A stretch of DNA of 6,758 nucleotides from Desulfobacterales bacterium (GTDB lineage: Bacteria; Desulfobacterota; Desulfobacteria; Desulfobacterales; RPRI01): assembly GCA_020052975.1 (NCBI GenBank), contig JAGVOC010000196.1, forward strand, positions 1 through 6,758, given 5' to 3'. Shown in pieces: positions 1 through 5,762 of this stretch. A program made the translations under genes and the position numbers. Within the stretch, counting starts at the first letter, position 1; every line of letters begins with the position of its first letter. The notes under the pieces are model-generated. The model worked only from the letters and a program-made list of their open reading frames with translations, did not search any database and was not told the DNA's origin.

Positions 1-378
1 CAGTTCCTGACTTCACCCGAGTTCAGAGAACTTGAAAATCTTTTTCAGATCGTGAAGGACCTGGGAGAGGCCCCTTATACAGTTATGACAAAAGACGGAG
101 GCAAAGGCATAAAGACGAGCAAGGAACTACTCGAAACCATACTTGCCGCAGCCAAAAAGGGGCTCAGTATACAGAGATATAAGGGGCTGGGAGAGATGAA
201 CCCCCATCAGCTCTGGGAGACGACTATGGACCCTGACAAGAGGACCCTGTTACAGGTCACCATTCAGGATTCGGTTGAGTCTGACAGTATCTTTACTATA
301 CTTATGGGCGATCAGGTAGAGCCCAGAAAGGAATTTATTACAACCCATGCACTCGAAGCACGAAATATTGACATCTAA
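1..378 (+). CDS. gyrB: DNA gyrase subunit B, C-terminal fragment
   Basis: This is the last 125 residues of GyrB, the ATPase subunit of DNA gyrase, which with GyrA introduces negative supercoils in the cytoplasm. The reading frame is open from base 1, so the gene starts outside the window. The fragment carries the family signature [20 protein letters not shown] at residues 59-78, then the conserved VEPRKEFI stretch near residue 107, and it ends in RNIDI, a typical GyrB terminus rather than a ParE one. The ATPase domain and most of the TOPRIM domain are upstream and cannot be judged. The GTG at base 52 is internal and not a start. The stop lies inside the next gene. gyrB often sits near dnaA/dnaN, so the replication origin could be close, but nothing here shows that. 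Confidence 0.97.
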   Translation, partial: QFLTSPEFRELENLFQIVKDLGEAPYTVMTKDGGKGIKTSKELLETILAAAKKGLSIQRYKGLGEMNPHQLWETTMDPDKRTLLQVTIQDSVESDSIFTILMGDQVEPRKEFITTHALEARNIDI

Positions 379-811
379 AAAAACAGGCGTCTCTTTTCTT
401 TTGATCTTTATGCTGGTTTTACTGTTCTTCCCTGTTGCTTGCGGGAAGAAAGAGGTCAAACCGGTCACGCAGGAGTCAAAGACAGCGCAGGAGGCATTTG
501 AGCTCGCAGAGGCGATAAAGAAGGCGTATGAAGAAAAGGACAAATCTGCCCTCGAGGAGAATACGACAGCAGATGGCTACCGCGAACTTATCGGCGCAAT
601 CAAAAGTTTTGACCGCGCAGAACTTGCTTTCACTCCTACCTGGGTAGAAATCAAAGATTCATCGGTTTCCCTGAATATCTCGTGGAAAGGCGCCTGGACG
701 GTCAGGGGAACAGTCACAAACGAAAGCGGTCTCGCCGTCTTTGTGCTGGAGGGAAGTCCTCTCAAACTTTCCAAAATACTGCGGGAAAACCCTTTCCGCC
801 AGCCTGAGTAA
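347..811 (+). CDS. Putative lipoprotein of unknown function downstream of gyrB
   Basis: The product is 154 residues. A positively charged N-terminus (KHEILTSKK) precedes a strongly hydrophobic segment at residues 15-29 and then PVAC-GKK, with Cys32 as the likely lipidated residue. The proline at -3 is unusual for a lipobox, so simple signal-peptide cleavage is an alternative. The mature part begins with a charged helix (residues 45-75, rich in A, E and K) and continues with alternating beta-like segments. That order resembles small NTF2/SnoaL-like folds, but this is only an impression. I do not recognise the family. The gene overlaps gyrB by 32 bases in another frame and is probably co-transcribed with it. 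AAAGGA at 327-332 is 14 bases before the ATG, a long spacing. A TTG at 368 would shorten the protein by seven residues and still keep the signal sequence. Confidence 0.75.
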   Translation: MHSKHEILTSKKTGVSFLLIFMLVLLFFPVACGKKEVKPVTQESKTAQEAFELAEAIKKAYEEKDKSALEENTTADGYRELIGAIKSFDRAELAFTPTWVEIKDSSVSLNISWKGAWTVRGTVTNESGLAVFVLEGSPLKLSKILRENPFRQPE

Positions 812-820
812 GAAAAAGAT

Positions 821-850
821 TTGACAAATTCTCGGTGAATACTTTATCGT
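821..850 (+). promoter_or_regulatory. Sigma70-like promoter for the methyltransferase operon
   Basis: TTGACA at 821-826 matches the -35 consensus perfectly. An 18-base spacer follows, then TATCGT at 845-850, a 4 of 6 match to TATAAT. Transcription would start near 857, giving a leader of roughly 210 bases before the methyltransferase ATG. It begins only ten bases after the stop of the gyrB-lipoprotein pair, as expected for a new transcription unit. The start site is inferred from spacing. Confidence 0.55.
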
Positions 851-883
851 AAATATATTCAAGCACGAAGTTTGAGTATTTAC
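849..883. repeat. Inverted repeat GTAAATA/TATTTAC overlapping the -10 region
   Basis: GTAAATA (849-855) and TATTTAC (877-883) are perfect 7-base inverted arms. Between them, TCAA (859-862) can pair with TTGA (872-875). The left arm overlaps the last two bases of the proposed -10 element, so if that promoter is correct the left arm would lie at or before the start site. A DNA operator is then more plausible than an RNA hairpin. The arms are AT-rich and could occur by chance. Confidence 0.3.
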
Positions 884-905
884 ACACGGATTTTAGACAG
901 TATTG

Positions 906-952
906 AGCCATGAAGGTTGTCACCGGAAGGTGACGGGACGCATGGCTTTTTT
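906..952 (+). terminator. Terminator-like compound hairpin B in the leader
   Basis: The outer stem AGCCATG (906-912) pairs perfectly with CATGGCT (941-947), and six T residues follow at 947-952. Inside it, GTCACC (919-924) pairs with GGTGAC (929-934) around a GGAA tetraloop. Between the two stems is a 6-by-6 internal loop, AAGGTT opposite GGGACG. It could terminate the gyrB-lipoprotein transcript, or be the first of two regulatory hairpins for the downstream gene. The large internal loop is more than a simple terminator needs. Confidence 0.65.
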
Positions 953-1006
953 GTTTTGATTCCATACATGCACTAAGAACAATTTAATTTCTCATTAAAA
1001 GACAAT

Positions 1007-1053
1007 AAGCCACGAAGGCACACACCGTGAAGGTGTCCTTTTGTGGCTTTTTT
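1007..1053 (+). terminator. Terminator-like compound hairpin C directly before the methyltransferase
   Basis: AAGCCAC (1007-1013) pairs with GTGGCTT (1043-1049), and T residues run from 1048 to 1053. An inner stem ACACC (1022-1026)/GGTGT (1032-1036) closes a GTGAA loop, and AAGG (1015-1018) can pair with CCTT (1037-1040) if CAC is bulged. The design matches hairpin B and shares GAAGG after the first arm and CACC/GGTG in the inner stem. Because the Shine-Dalgarno site lies just past the T-run, a terminator here would switch off the downstream gene, which suggests conditional attenuation. The CCACGAAGGCAC wording also resembles dispersed intergenic repeats of environmental bacteria. Confidence 0.6.
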
Positions 1054-1066
1054 ATTTGGAGGAATC

Positions 1067-1780
1067 ATGGGAGATGCTTTCTGTACAGTTGCGGGTGATG
1101 TTGCATACTGGGACGGCTATTCCCAATGGTACAAGTTGTGGTTCGAACATAACAATTATCACGATGAGGTGTTGGAAACCCTCATGGAAATGGTAAAGCC
1201 GGGATGGAAGGTTCTTGACGTCGGAGCAGGGAATGGCGTTCTCTCTTTGCCGTTATGCGCGATTGGATGCGAGGCCAGCGCTCTCGAACCGTCCGCCGGT
1301 ATGAGAAAACTCCTCTATAAGGAAGCATACAGACGGGGCATTGATTGGATAAGGGTCGATAATCGCAGATGGGAAGAATTTCATGATTTCTCTGCCGAAT
1401 TTAATCTTATCATAGCGTGCAACAGCCTTCATCTGATGCCTCTGGGGATAGAACATTCATTGAAAAAAATATTTTCTCTTAAACCCATGAATGTCTTTGT
1501 CGTAAGCGAGATACCATTGGAGAATTCGAAAAAACAAATCCTTTTCGATGATTACGCCAGAGCATTTACAAAAAAGAAAGTGACAGAAAGCTCTTTTGCG
1601 TATCATTCCATTGCAGAAGCAATTGAACACTGGTCTTACAAGAACAGGAGGGCGCCTGATCCCTGCGAGGAGAGGGAAATCAGATCAAAACTCATCCGGA
1701 AACATAACCATTTCTGGATGCAGGACATGGCTTCCGTGCACATGTACTGGTGGACTCTGAATGTTGAACATGCTGCATAA
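1067..1780 (+). CDS. Class I SAM-dependent methyltransferase
   Basis: The product is 237 residues. The Rossmann-type SAM-binding motif I is clear at residues 48-58 (WKVLDVGAGNG), followed by the acidic end of strand beta2 (ALEPS, Glu74) and the motif-IV-like stretch FNLIIACNSLHLM at 112-124. No signal peptide is visible, so it is cytoplasmic. The substrate is not apparent. The C-terminal third is rich in His and aromatic residues (RKHNHFWMQD, SVHMYWW) and probably forms the substrate lid. I start at ATG 1067 because GGAGG (1058-1062) lies four bases upstream. An in-frame GTG at 1043 is inside the hairpin C stem and has no ribosome site. The gene heads a run of tonB, exbB, exbD and receptor genes, so modification of a metal chelator is an attractive inference, but a small-molecule or protein methyltransferase unrelated to uptake is possible. 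Confidence 0.88.
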   Translation: MGDAFCTVAGDVAYWDGYSQWYKLWFEHNNYHDEVLETLMEMVKPGWKVLDVGAGNGVLSLPLCAIGCEASALEPSAGMRKLLYKEAYRRGIDWIRVDNRRWEEFHDFSAEFNLIIACNSLHLMPLGIEHSLKKIFSLKPMNVFVVSEIPLENSKKQILFDDYARAFTKKKVTESSFAYHSIAEAIEHWSYKNRRAPDPCEEREIRSKLIRKHNHFWMQDMASVHMYWWTLNVEHAA

Positions 1781-1925
1781 AGGAGATTTTATTATTGAAC
1801 CCCTGGCAATTAAAGAAAAAAAAGTAGTTATTGTTTCCCCTCTGGAACATGCTAACCCTCCGGAGGACATGGGGTGCGGGCACCGGACCCGCACCCGGAT
1901 TTTTCATTCATCGCAGGTATTTTAA
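1761..1925 (+). CDS. Possible 54-residue small protein overlapping the methyltransferase end
   Basis: An open frame of 54 codons begins at ATG 1761, within the last 20 bases of the methyltransferase gene, and stops at 1923-1925, three bases before the tonB ATG. GGTGGA (1749-1754) lies six bases before the start. ATG 1770 is an alternative, giving an ATGCTGCATAA coupling overlap. The N-terminal half looks like a protein (KGDFIIEPLAIKEKK, then VVIVSPLEHANPPED). The C-terminal part, MGCGHRTRTRIFHSS, has one Cys and two His among basic residues, a possible metal-binding or modified segment. No signal peptide or membrane segment is seen. Against it, the codons for MGCGHRTRTR coincide with a perfect hairpin and T-run, so the stretch may be an untranslated attenuator. 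I recognise no family. Confidence 0.4.
   Translation: MLNMLHKGDFIIEPLAIKEKKVVIVSPLEHANPPEDMGCGHRTRTRIFHSSQVF
1839..1904 (+). terminator. GC-rich hairpin with T-run before tonB
   Basis: GGGTGCGGG (1872-1880) pairs perfectly with CCCGCACCC (1888-1896) around a 7-base loop CACCGGA. Then come GGA and five T residues (1900-1904). Just upstream, CCTCTGG (1839-1845) pairs with CCGGAGG (1860-1866) with one G-U pair. Lying 24 bases before the tonB ATG and inside a run of same-strand genes, it could partly terminate transcription or act as an attenuator that lowers tonB expression relative to the methyltransferase. It also overlaps the possible small gene at 1761-1925, where it would encode amino acids. 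Three bases between stem and T-run make it an imperfect terminator. Confidence 0.5.
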
Positions 1926-1928
1926 TAA

Positions 1929-2690
1929 ATGATAATGAAAAGGAATACAAACATAGAAATAAACACATACGGATTGGGATACGCGCATGAGCAGCGTTAC
2001 GGAATAATAACGTCGCTTTCCGTCCATTCGATTATCTTCATGCTTTTCTTTATGCTCTCTCTTGTGAAAAGCGGTAATGACGTAAAAACGTATTATATCC
2101 AGTTTACCCAAATGGGGGAAGAAACAGTCCAGGCGCCTCAGTCCGCCAGTAAGATGAAGAGACCTATAGCTACTGAACCGGAAAGGAAAGTGGTGAGAGA
2201 GGAAATCCCGGTGATAAAGGATACTCCTGTTGAAGCGCATGAAGCGGTCATCAGGGACAATGCAATTGAAACTCCTGACGTGGTCAAAGTGGCAAGCGCT
2301 CCCGAACCTGCGCCACAGCCAAAGGCAATTCACCGGCAGAGCGGGGAGGGCACAGTCAGTAAAGTCGCATTTGCCTCATCCGGCACTTCTGTAATTATGG
2401 AAACGGAATTCGGTTCTACCGGAGCTCCTGCTTTTGTAAACAGGCAGATGCCTGTCTATCCAATGATGGCAAAGAAGCTCGGCAAGCAGGGCAGGGTTGT
2501 TTTAAGGCTTCATATAAACGAGAAAGGAAGGCTTCTGAATATTGAAGTTGTTGAACCGGCAGGCTACGGGTTTACGGAGTCTGCCATGGAGGCGGTGAAA
2601 ATGTCGACCTTTTCCCCCGCGCATGAAAAGGGCGTGAGTGTTGCATCAAAGGCTTTACTCACCGTCCGTTTCGTGTTGAAAAAGAGCTGA
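1929..2690 (+). CDS. tonB: TonB energy-transducing protein
   Basis: The product is 253 residues. TonB passes proton-motive-force energy from ExbB-ExbD in the inner membrane to outer-membrane receptors. Residues 1-25 are cytoplasmic and 26-46 form the single membrane anchor. The anchor contains SLSVH (Ser29 and His33), matching the SxxxH spacing of the conserved anchor residues of E. coli TonB. Residues 64-165 are a charged periplasmic spacer that is less proline-rich than in E. coli. Residues 168-253 are the TonB C-terminal domain, with MPVYPMMAKKLGKQGRVVLR and a later FSPA. ATG 1929 has AGGT (1915-1918) ten bases upstream. The Met codon at 1935 is less well placed. With exbB, exbD and a receptor directly following, this is a dedicated TonB rather than a shared one. 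Confidence 0.93.
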   Translation: MIMKRNTNIEINTYGLGYAHEQRYGIITSLSVHSIIFMLFFMLSLVKSGNDVKTYYIQFTQMGEETVQAPQSASKMKRPIATEPERKVVREEIPVIKDTPVEAHEAVIRDNAIETPDVVKVASAPEPAPQPKAIHRQSGEGTVSKVAFASSGTSVIMETEFGSTGAPAFVNRQMPVYPMMAKKLGKQGRVVLRLHINEKGRLLNIEVVEPAGYGFTESAMEAVKMSTFSPAHEKGVSVASKALLTVRFVLKKS

Positions 2691-2712
2691 CGCTAATAAA
2701 GGAGAAATATAA

Positions 2713-3147
2713 ATGGAATGGCTTAAGGCAGCTGTCGATTATGGGATTATCGGACTCCTGGTTGTTATGAGTGTTATTGCAGTTTCAATCGCGGTCGAGA
2801 GGCTACTTGTTTACCGGAACATCAGGCTGGGAGACTTCGGAGACAAGAAGTCCCTTGAAATAGAGCTAACAAATAAACTGCATATCATCGCAACAATAGG
2901 AAGCAACGCGCCGTACATAGGCCTGCTCGGCACGGTGCTCGGCATAATGCTTACCTTTTACACAATAGGCAAGGAAGGTCTAATCGATACGAGCAAGATC
3001 ATGACAGGTCTTGCCCTTGCGCTGAAGGCGACGGCTATCGGACTTGTTGTTGCCATCCCGTCGATTACTTTTTACAACTTTCTTTTGAGACAGGTGAAAG
3101 TGTTGATAGCCAAATGGGAGACGGACAATGGAAGAAAAAGAATTTAA
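2713..3147 (+). CDS. exbB: Short ExbB proton-channel subunit (type-2-like)
   Basis: The product is 144 residues with three membrane segments at about 10-33, 66-87 and 105-127. ExbB forms the inner-membrane pentamer that, with ExbD, powers TonB. Family motifs are NAPYIGLLGTVLGIM in segment 2 and KATAIGLVVAIPS in segment 3, with the functional Thr107 present. It is much shorter than E. coli ExbB (about 244 residues) because it lacks the long N-terminal extension and much of the cytoplasmic loop, as in the short ExbB2 group. The Glu of E. coli ExbB in the AEAL stretch before segment 3 aligns with Leu here (GLALALKATA). That pattern is, from memory, common in the short forms. AAAGGAGA (2698-2705) lies seven bases before the ATG. 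The end overlaps exbD by 20 bases, so translation is coupled. Confidence 0.92.
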   Translation: MEWLKAAVDYGIIGLLVVMSVIAVSIAVERLLVYRNIRLGDFGDKKSLEIELTNKLHIIATIGSNAPYIGLLGTVLGIMLTFYTIGKEGLIDTSKIMTGLALALKATAIGLVVAIPSITFYNFLLRQVKVLIAKWETDNGRKRI

Positions 3148-3520
3148 CTATATGAATGTTATTCCACTGGTGGATGTGATGCTCGTGCTGCTAACGATTG
3201 TCCTGACCACATCTACGTTCATAGCCTCGGGGATGATAAACGTGTCATTGCCGAAGGCGTCCGCCGAGCATAAGGAGATCCTGAAAAATCAGACCATATC
3301 CATACATAAAGACGGAACGGTCTATTTCAATGCATCTCCGATGACACTCGATGAATTGAGGGAAACAGTTACAACTCTGGACAAAGAAACGCCGATGGTG
3401 ATCCGCGCAGACAGGGACATCAGGCTTCAGGTATTCGTGGATGTCCTTGATATTATCAATAACCTCGGATTCAAAAAAGTTGCGATCCAGACAGAAAAGG
3501 GAGGTGAAAGCAACATATAA
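3128..3520 (+). CDS. exbD: ExbD subunit of the TonB motor
   Basis: The product is 130 residues with a short cytoplasmic N-terminus, one membrane segment at about 11-33 and a periplasmic domain. The proton-carrying aspartate expected in this family is Asp16 within VIPLVDVMLVLLTIVL. The periplasmic part has the usual order: a strand after INVSLPKA, then ISIHKDGTVYFN, then the motif PMVIRADRDIRLQVFVDVLD followed by GFKKVAIQT. It starts inside exbB, and GGGAG (3116-3120) lies seven bases before its ATG. Length and architecture are normal for ExbD/TolR. Its neighbours (tonB upstream, receptor downstream) favour ExbD over TolR, since no tolA, tolB or pal is seen. Confidence 0.93.
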   Translation: MEEKEFNYMNVIPLVDVMLVLLTIVLTTSTFIASGMINVSLPKASAEHKEILKNQTISIHKDGTVYFNASPMTLDELRETVTTLDKETPMVIRADRDIRLQVFVDVLDIINNLGFKKVAIQTEKGGESNI

Positions 3521-3543
3521 ATAAAGTAACAGTCTGTAGTAAA

Positions 3544-3582
3544 AGGGGCAGGGGTAACCTTGGAACGGACCCCCCTGCCCCT
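3544..3582. repeat. Perfect 11-bp palindrome between exbD and the receptor gene
   Basis: AGGGGCAGGGG (3544-3554) and CCCCTGCCCCT (3572-3582) are perfect inverted arms around a 17-base loop. The arms are almost pure G and C in a spacer that is otherwise AT-rich. No T-run follows directly. The nearest is T6 at 3612-3617, 29 bases later, so it is not a standard terminator. As RNA it would be a very stable hairpin that could protect or separate the exbD and receptor parts of a transcript. As DNA it may be a copy of a dispersed palindromic repeat. The intergenic stretch 3521-3661 holds no other gene. Confidence 0.6.
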
Positions 3583-3651
3583 GAGGAAACGCTGCGATAT
3601 ACAACGCCCTCTTTTTTATTTTAACAGAAAGGGGATGAGAAGAAAAAATTC

Positions 3652-3660
3652 AGGAGGTGA
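3652..3660 (+). promoter_or_regulatory. Full-length Shine-Dalgarno site of the receptor gene
   Basis: AGGAGGTGA is complementary to nine bases of the usual 16S rRNA tail. It decides the start in favour of ATG 3662 or ATG 3665, against the upstream ATG 3634 and the TTG at 3560, which lies in the loop of the palindrome. Confidence 0.8.
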
Positions 3661-3661
3661 A

Positions 3662-5689
3662 ATGATGGGTAGAGGGATAAAAGTTTTTTTGAGTTGTCTT
3701 CTGAGCCTATTGCTGATTATTCCATTCGTTGCATTGGCAGAGGAAAAAGAGGAAACGAAAGAGGCAACGAAAAACGAAGAGGAGCAAAAAGAAGCAGCGA
3801 AGGCTGAAAGAATGCCCGACGTAATAGTTATAGGAGAGCCCTTGGTCAGAGGGCTTGCAGAAAAGCTGAAGGAGCAGCCGGCGACCATTCATTCAGTCTA
3901 TGGAGATGAGATCGACAAGATGGACATTAAGCGGACCCTTGATATTATCAGGAGAATACCCGGCGTTACGGCAGAAAACTATGGCCAGCAGGGTGTCGCC
4001 TCAGCGTATTCATTCAGAGGGTTCAGGCTTGGTCATGGAGTCGGCGCCGGGTGCTATCTGGATGGGATCCCTTATAGCGAGATAAACCATGTGGATGGTG
4101 ATGGATATCCGGATTACAACACCATTCTCCCTGAATCTATTGAGAAACTGGAGGTCATTAAAGGGCTTTTCTCCCCGCTCTATGGTGGTTATGCACAGGC
4201 AGGGATTCTGCATTACATCACCAAAGACAGGGGCAATGACACAAACATAAAGCTTTCAACAGGCGCATGGAATTATCAGCGGGGAGTCTTTGAGATATCC
4301 CGTGAAAAAGATCCCTTTTATACTTATAACGGCATTGATTTTGAGAGAGGTGATGGTTGGAGAGAACATAGTGAATGGCAGAAAGGTACGGTCTTTTCAC
4401 GGTTTGGCTATAAACTTGATGAAAAATCAAACGTCAGGGTTACCCTCCATTCCTATAAGATTACCTGGGATGCACCGGGCCCCCTTCCAAGAGCAGACCG
4501 GGATGCCGGCAGGTGGAGAAAACAAACAACGGATGGCGGCGGTGATAAGCAAAAATATATGGCCAGCGTTGACTACGGCCGCATTTTAGGGAAAGATTCA
4601 GAAATCAACGTACTTGCATATGGCTATCACAGTGATTTCACCCGGTGGACGGGAGCGGCAAATGAGGAGAGAAATGACGTCAGGGACACCGTCGGCACAC
4701 GCGCAATGTACTTCCTGTCGAGTAACGTTGCAGGGATGGAAAACGGCCTCATAATCGGCGCGGATTATGAATTCAATAACTCCGATGCATACAAGTGGAG
4801 CGTCCAGCACCCCTTGACAAGAGAGAGAAAAAAGGAGACGGTATCCGGCGAATTCGATTTCCATAACATAGCGCTCTATTTTCAGGACGACTTCAGGCCG
4901 CTTCCTTTTGTAAAACTTTCGCTGGGCAGCCGTTACGAAATATACAAAGGTGATCTGAGCAACAAACTCTCCAACAAAGACAGTTCTTACAATGAAGAGG
5001 TTTTTAACCCCAAAGCCGGAGTACTTGTAACAGTGGTGAAAGGGGTTGATATATACGGTAATGTGGGGACAGGGTTTGTGCTTCCCGCAGGATTTAAAAA
5101 ATTTGAAAATGCCAAACTCGAGCCTTCGAGGTTGATCTCCTATGAAGTTGGAACAAGGTTCCAACCTGTTCCCAACGCGCAATTCCAGTTGGCCCTTTTT
5201 CGAACCGATACCAAAGATGATGTGATTGTGGATGCGATTACATTAGAAGATACTAATGCAGGGGAGACCAGGAGAGAAGGGATTGAAGGAAGCGCTGAAT
5301 ACTACTTTACTCCAGCGTTATTGGTCTATTTAAATGGTGCGTATAATAAGGCAAAGTATACTGATTACAACACCAAGAGCGGCGATTTCACCGGAAATTA
5401 CATACAGGGAGTGCCGAAATATACAGCAGGCGTCGGGATAGAGTATTTCCCAGGGAAAGGATTTGGTGGAAGTTTGACAGGGTCCTACAGGGGAAAACGT
5501 TGGGCAGATTCTCAGAATACGGAACGTGATGATGACTTTTTTGTAGTTAACTCTTCACTCAATTATGCCTGGCAGAAATATACGGTAACACTCTTTGCCA
5601 ACAATCTCTTTGACAAAAGATATTGGGAGTCGGGTAGTCAACCATGTGACCCGCTCAATATTACTTTGAGCTTGAGTATGAAATTTTAA
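3662..5689 (+). CDS. TonB-dependent outer-membrane receptor, probably for a metal or metal chelate
   Basis: The product is 675 residues. A signal peptide (1-26, ending FVALA) is followed by a Lys/Glu-rich stretch (27-50) and a TonB-box-like PDVIVIG at 52-58. The plug spans about 65-190, with DIIRRIPGV, YSFRGF, CYLDGIPY and IEKLEVIKGLFSPLYGG. The remainder is a 22-strand barrel, ending with FANNLFDKRYWES and a terminal Phe675, as expected for assembly by BamA. Length is normal for siderophore-type receptors. The substrate is not readable from sequence. The flanking NikK/NikL-like genes point to nickel or cobalt, free or chelated. The plug loop has Cys131, His143 and several Asp residues (NHVDGDGYPD), possible ligands. 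Start ATG 3662 or 3665 fits the strong ribosome site, and the second has the better spacing (seven bases). Confidence 0.93.
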   Translation: MMGRGIKVFLSCLLSLLLIIPFVALAEEKEETKEATKNEEEQKEAAKAERMPDVIVIGEPLVRGLAEKLKEQPATIHSVYGDEIDKMDIKRTLDIIRRIPGVTAENYGQQGVASAYSFRGFRLGHGVGAGCYLDGIPYSEINHVDGDGYPDYNTILPESIEKLEVIKGLFSPLYGGYAQAGILHYITKDRGNDTNIKLSTGAWNYQRGVFEISREKDPFYTYNGIDFERGDGWREHSEWQKGTVFSRFGYKLDEKSNVRVTLHSYKITWDAPGPLPRADRDAGRWRKQTTDGGGDKQKYMASVDYGRILGKDSEINVLAYGYHSDFTRWTGAANEERNDVRDTVGTRAMYFLSSNVAGMENGLIIGADYEFNNSDAYKWSVQHPLTRERKKETVSGEFDFHNIALYFQDDFRPLPFVKLSLGSRYEIYKGDLSNKLSNKDSSYNEEVFNPKAGVLVTVVKGVDIYGNVGTGFVLPAGFKKFENAKLEPSRLISYEVGTRFQPVPNAQFQLALFRTDTKDDVIVDAITLEDTNAGETRREGIEGSAEYYFTPALLVYLNGAYNKAKYTDYNTKSGDFTGNYIQGVPKYTAGVGIEYFPGKGFGGSLTGSYRGKRWADSQNTERDDDFFVVNSSLNYAWQKYTVTLFANNLFDKRYWESGSQPCDPLNITLSLSMKF

Positions 5690-5762
5690 CTTGGGGCAAA
5701 AAGGTTTTTTGTTTGGGCAAAATTCTCATTCTGTACTCATAAAATCCGGAGGGAGGTGATAT

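Larger units (their letters stand above)
857..1066 (+). promoter_or_regulatory. Long structured 5' leader of the methyltransferase gene
   Basis: About 210 bases between the proposed transcription start and the methyltransferase ATG contain no convincing reading frame. The only ATG-led frames are a 7-codon one at 910 without a Shine-Dalgarno site and trivial ones. Instead the stretch holds two hairpins of the same design, each followed by six T residues (906-952 and 1007-1053), separated by an AT-rich linker. GGAGG at 1058-1062 follows the second T-run by five bases, and the ATG is at 1067. This layout fits transcription attenuation, a riboswitch-type expression platform, or a normal terminator for the gyrB unit plus a second copy. 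I match it to no known riboswitch class. Confidence 0.5.

Noticed and set aside
910..933. Seven-codon leader frame MKVVTGR inside hairpin B
   Set aside because: It has no Shine-Dalgarno site and is buried in the stem. Too short to support as a peptide.
913..947. Resemblance of the GNRA-capped stem followed by GGGACGCA to a cyclic-di-GMP-I riboswitch
   Set aside because: The 5' half (AGGGCAAA-type) is absent and the second helix with the tetraloop receptor is missing. The sequence runs straight into a T-run instead.
900..960. Cobalamin riboswitch B12 box
   Set aside because: AGCCATGAAGGTTGTC is only loosely like the B12 box, and the rest of the conserved core is not present.
1043..1066. GTG start extending the methyltransferase by eight residues
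   Set aside because: It lies in the hairpin C stem without a ribosome site, while ATG 1067 has GGAGG four bases upstream.
1908..2333. 141-codon frame on the minus strand
   Set aside because: It is antisense to tonB, with low-complexity aromatic and His-rich translation typical of a shadow frame.
3560..3661. N-terminal extension of the receptor from TTG 3560
   Set aside because: It would place 34 non-signal residues before the signal peptide and starts in the palindrome loop. The AGGAGGTGA site fixes the start at 3662/3665.
4598..5182. 194-codon frame on the minus strand
   Set aside because: It lies wholly inside the receptor gene in antisense and has no recognisable domain. Shadow of a real gene.
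5690..5725. Terminator after the receptor gene
   Set aside because: The A-run and T-run (CAAAAAGGTTTTTTG) leave almost no loop and contain no GC stem, so this is not a credible terminator.
5670..5745. NikR-type operator (GTATGA near 5674)
   Set aside because: Only one half site is present, with no TCATAC partner at the expected distance, and it sits in receptor coding sequence.
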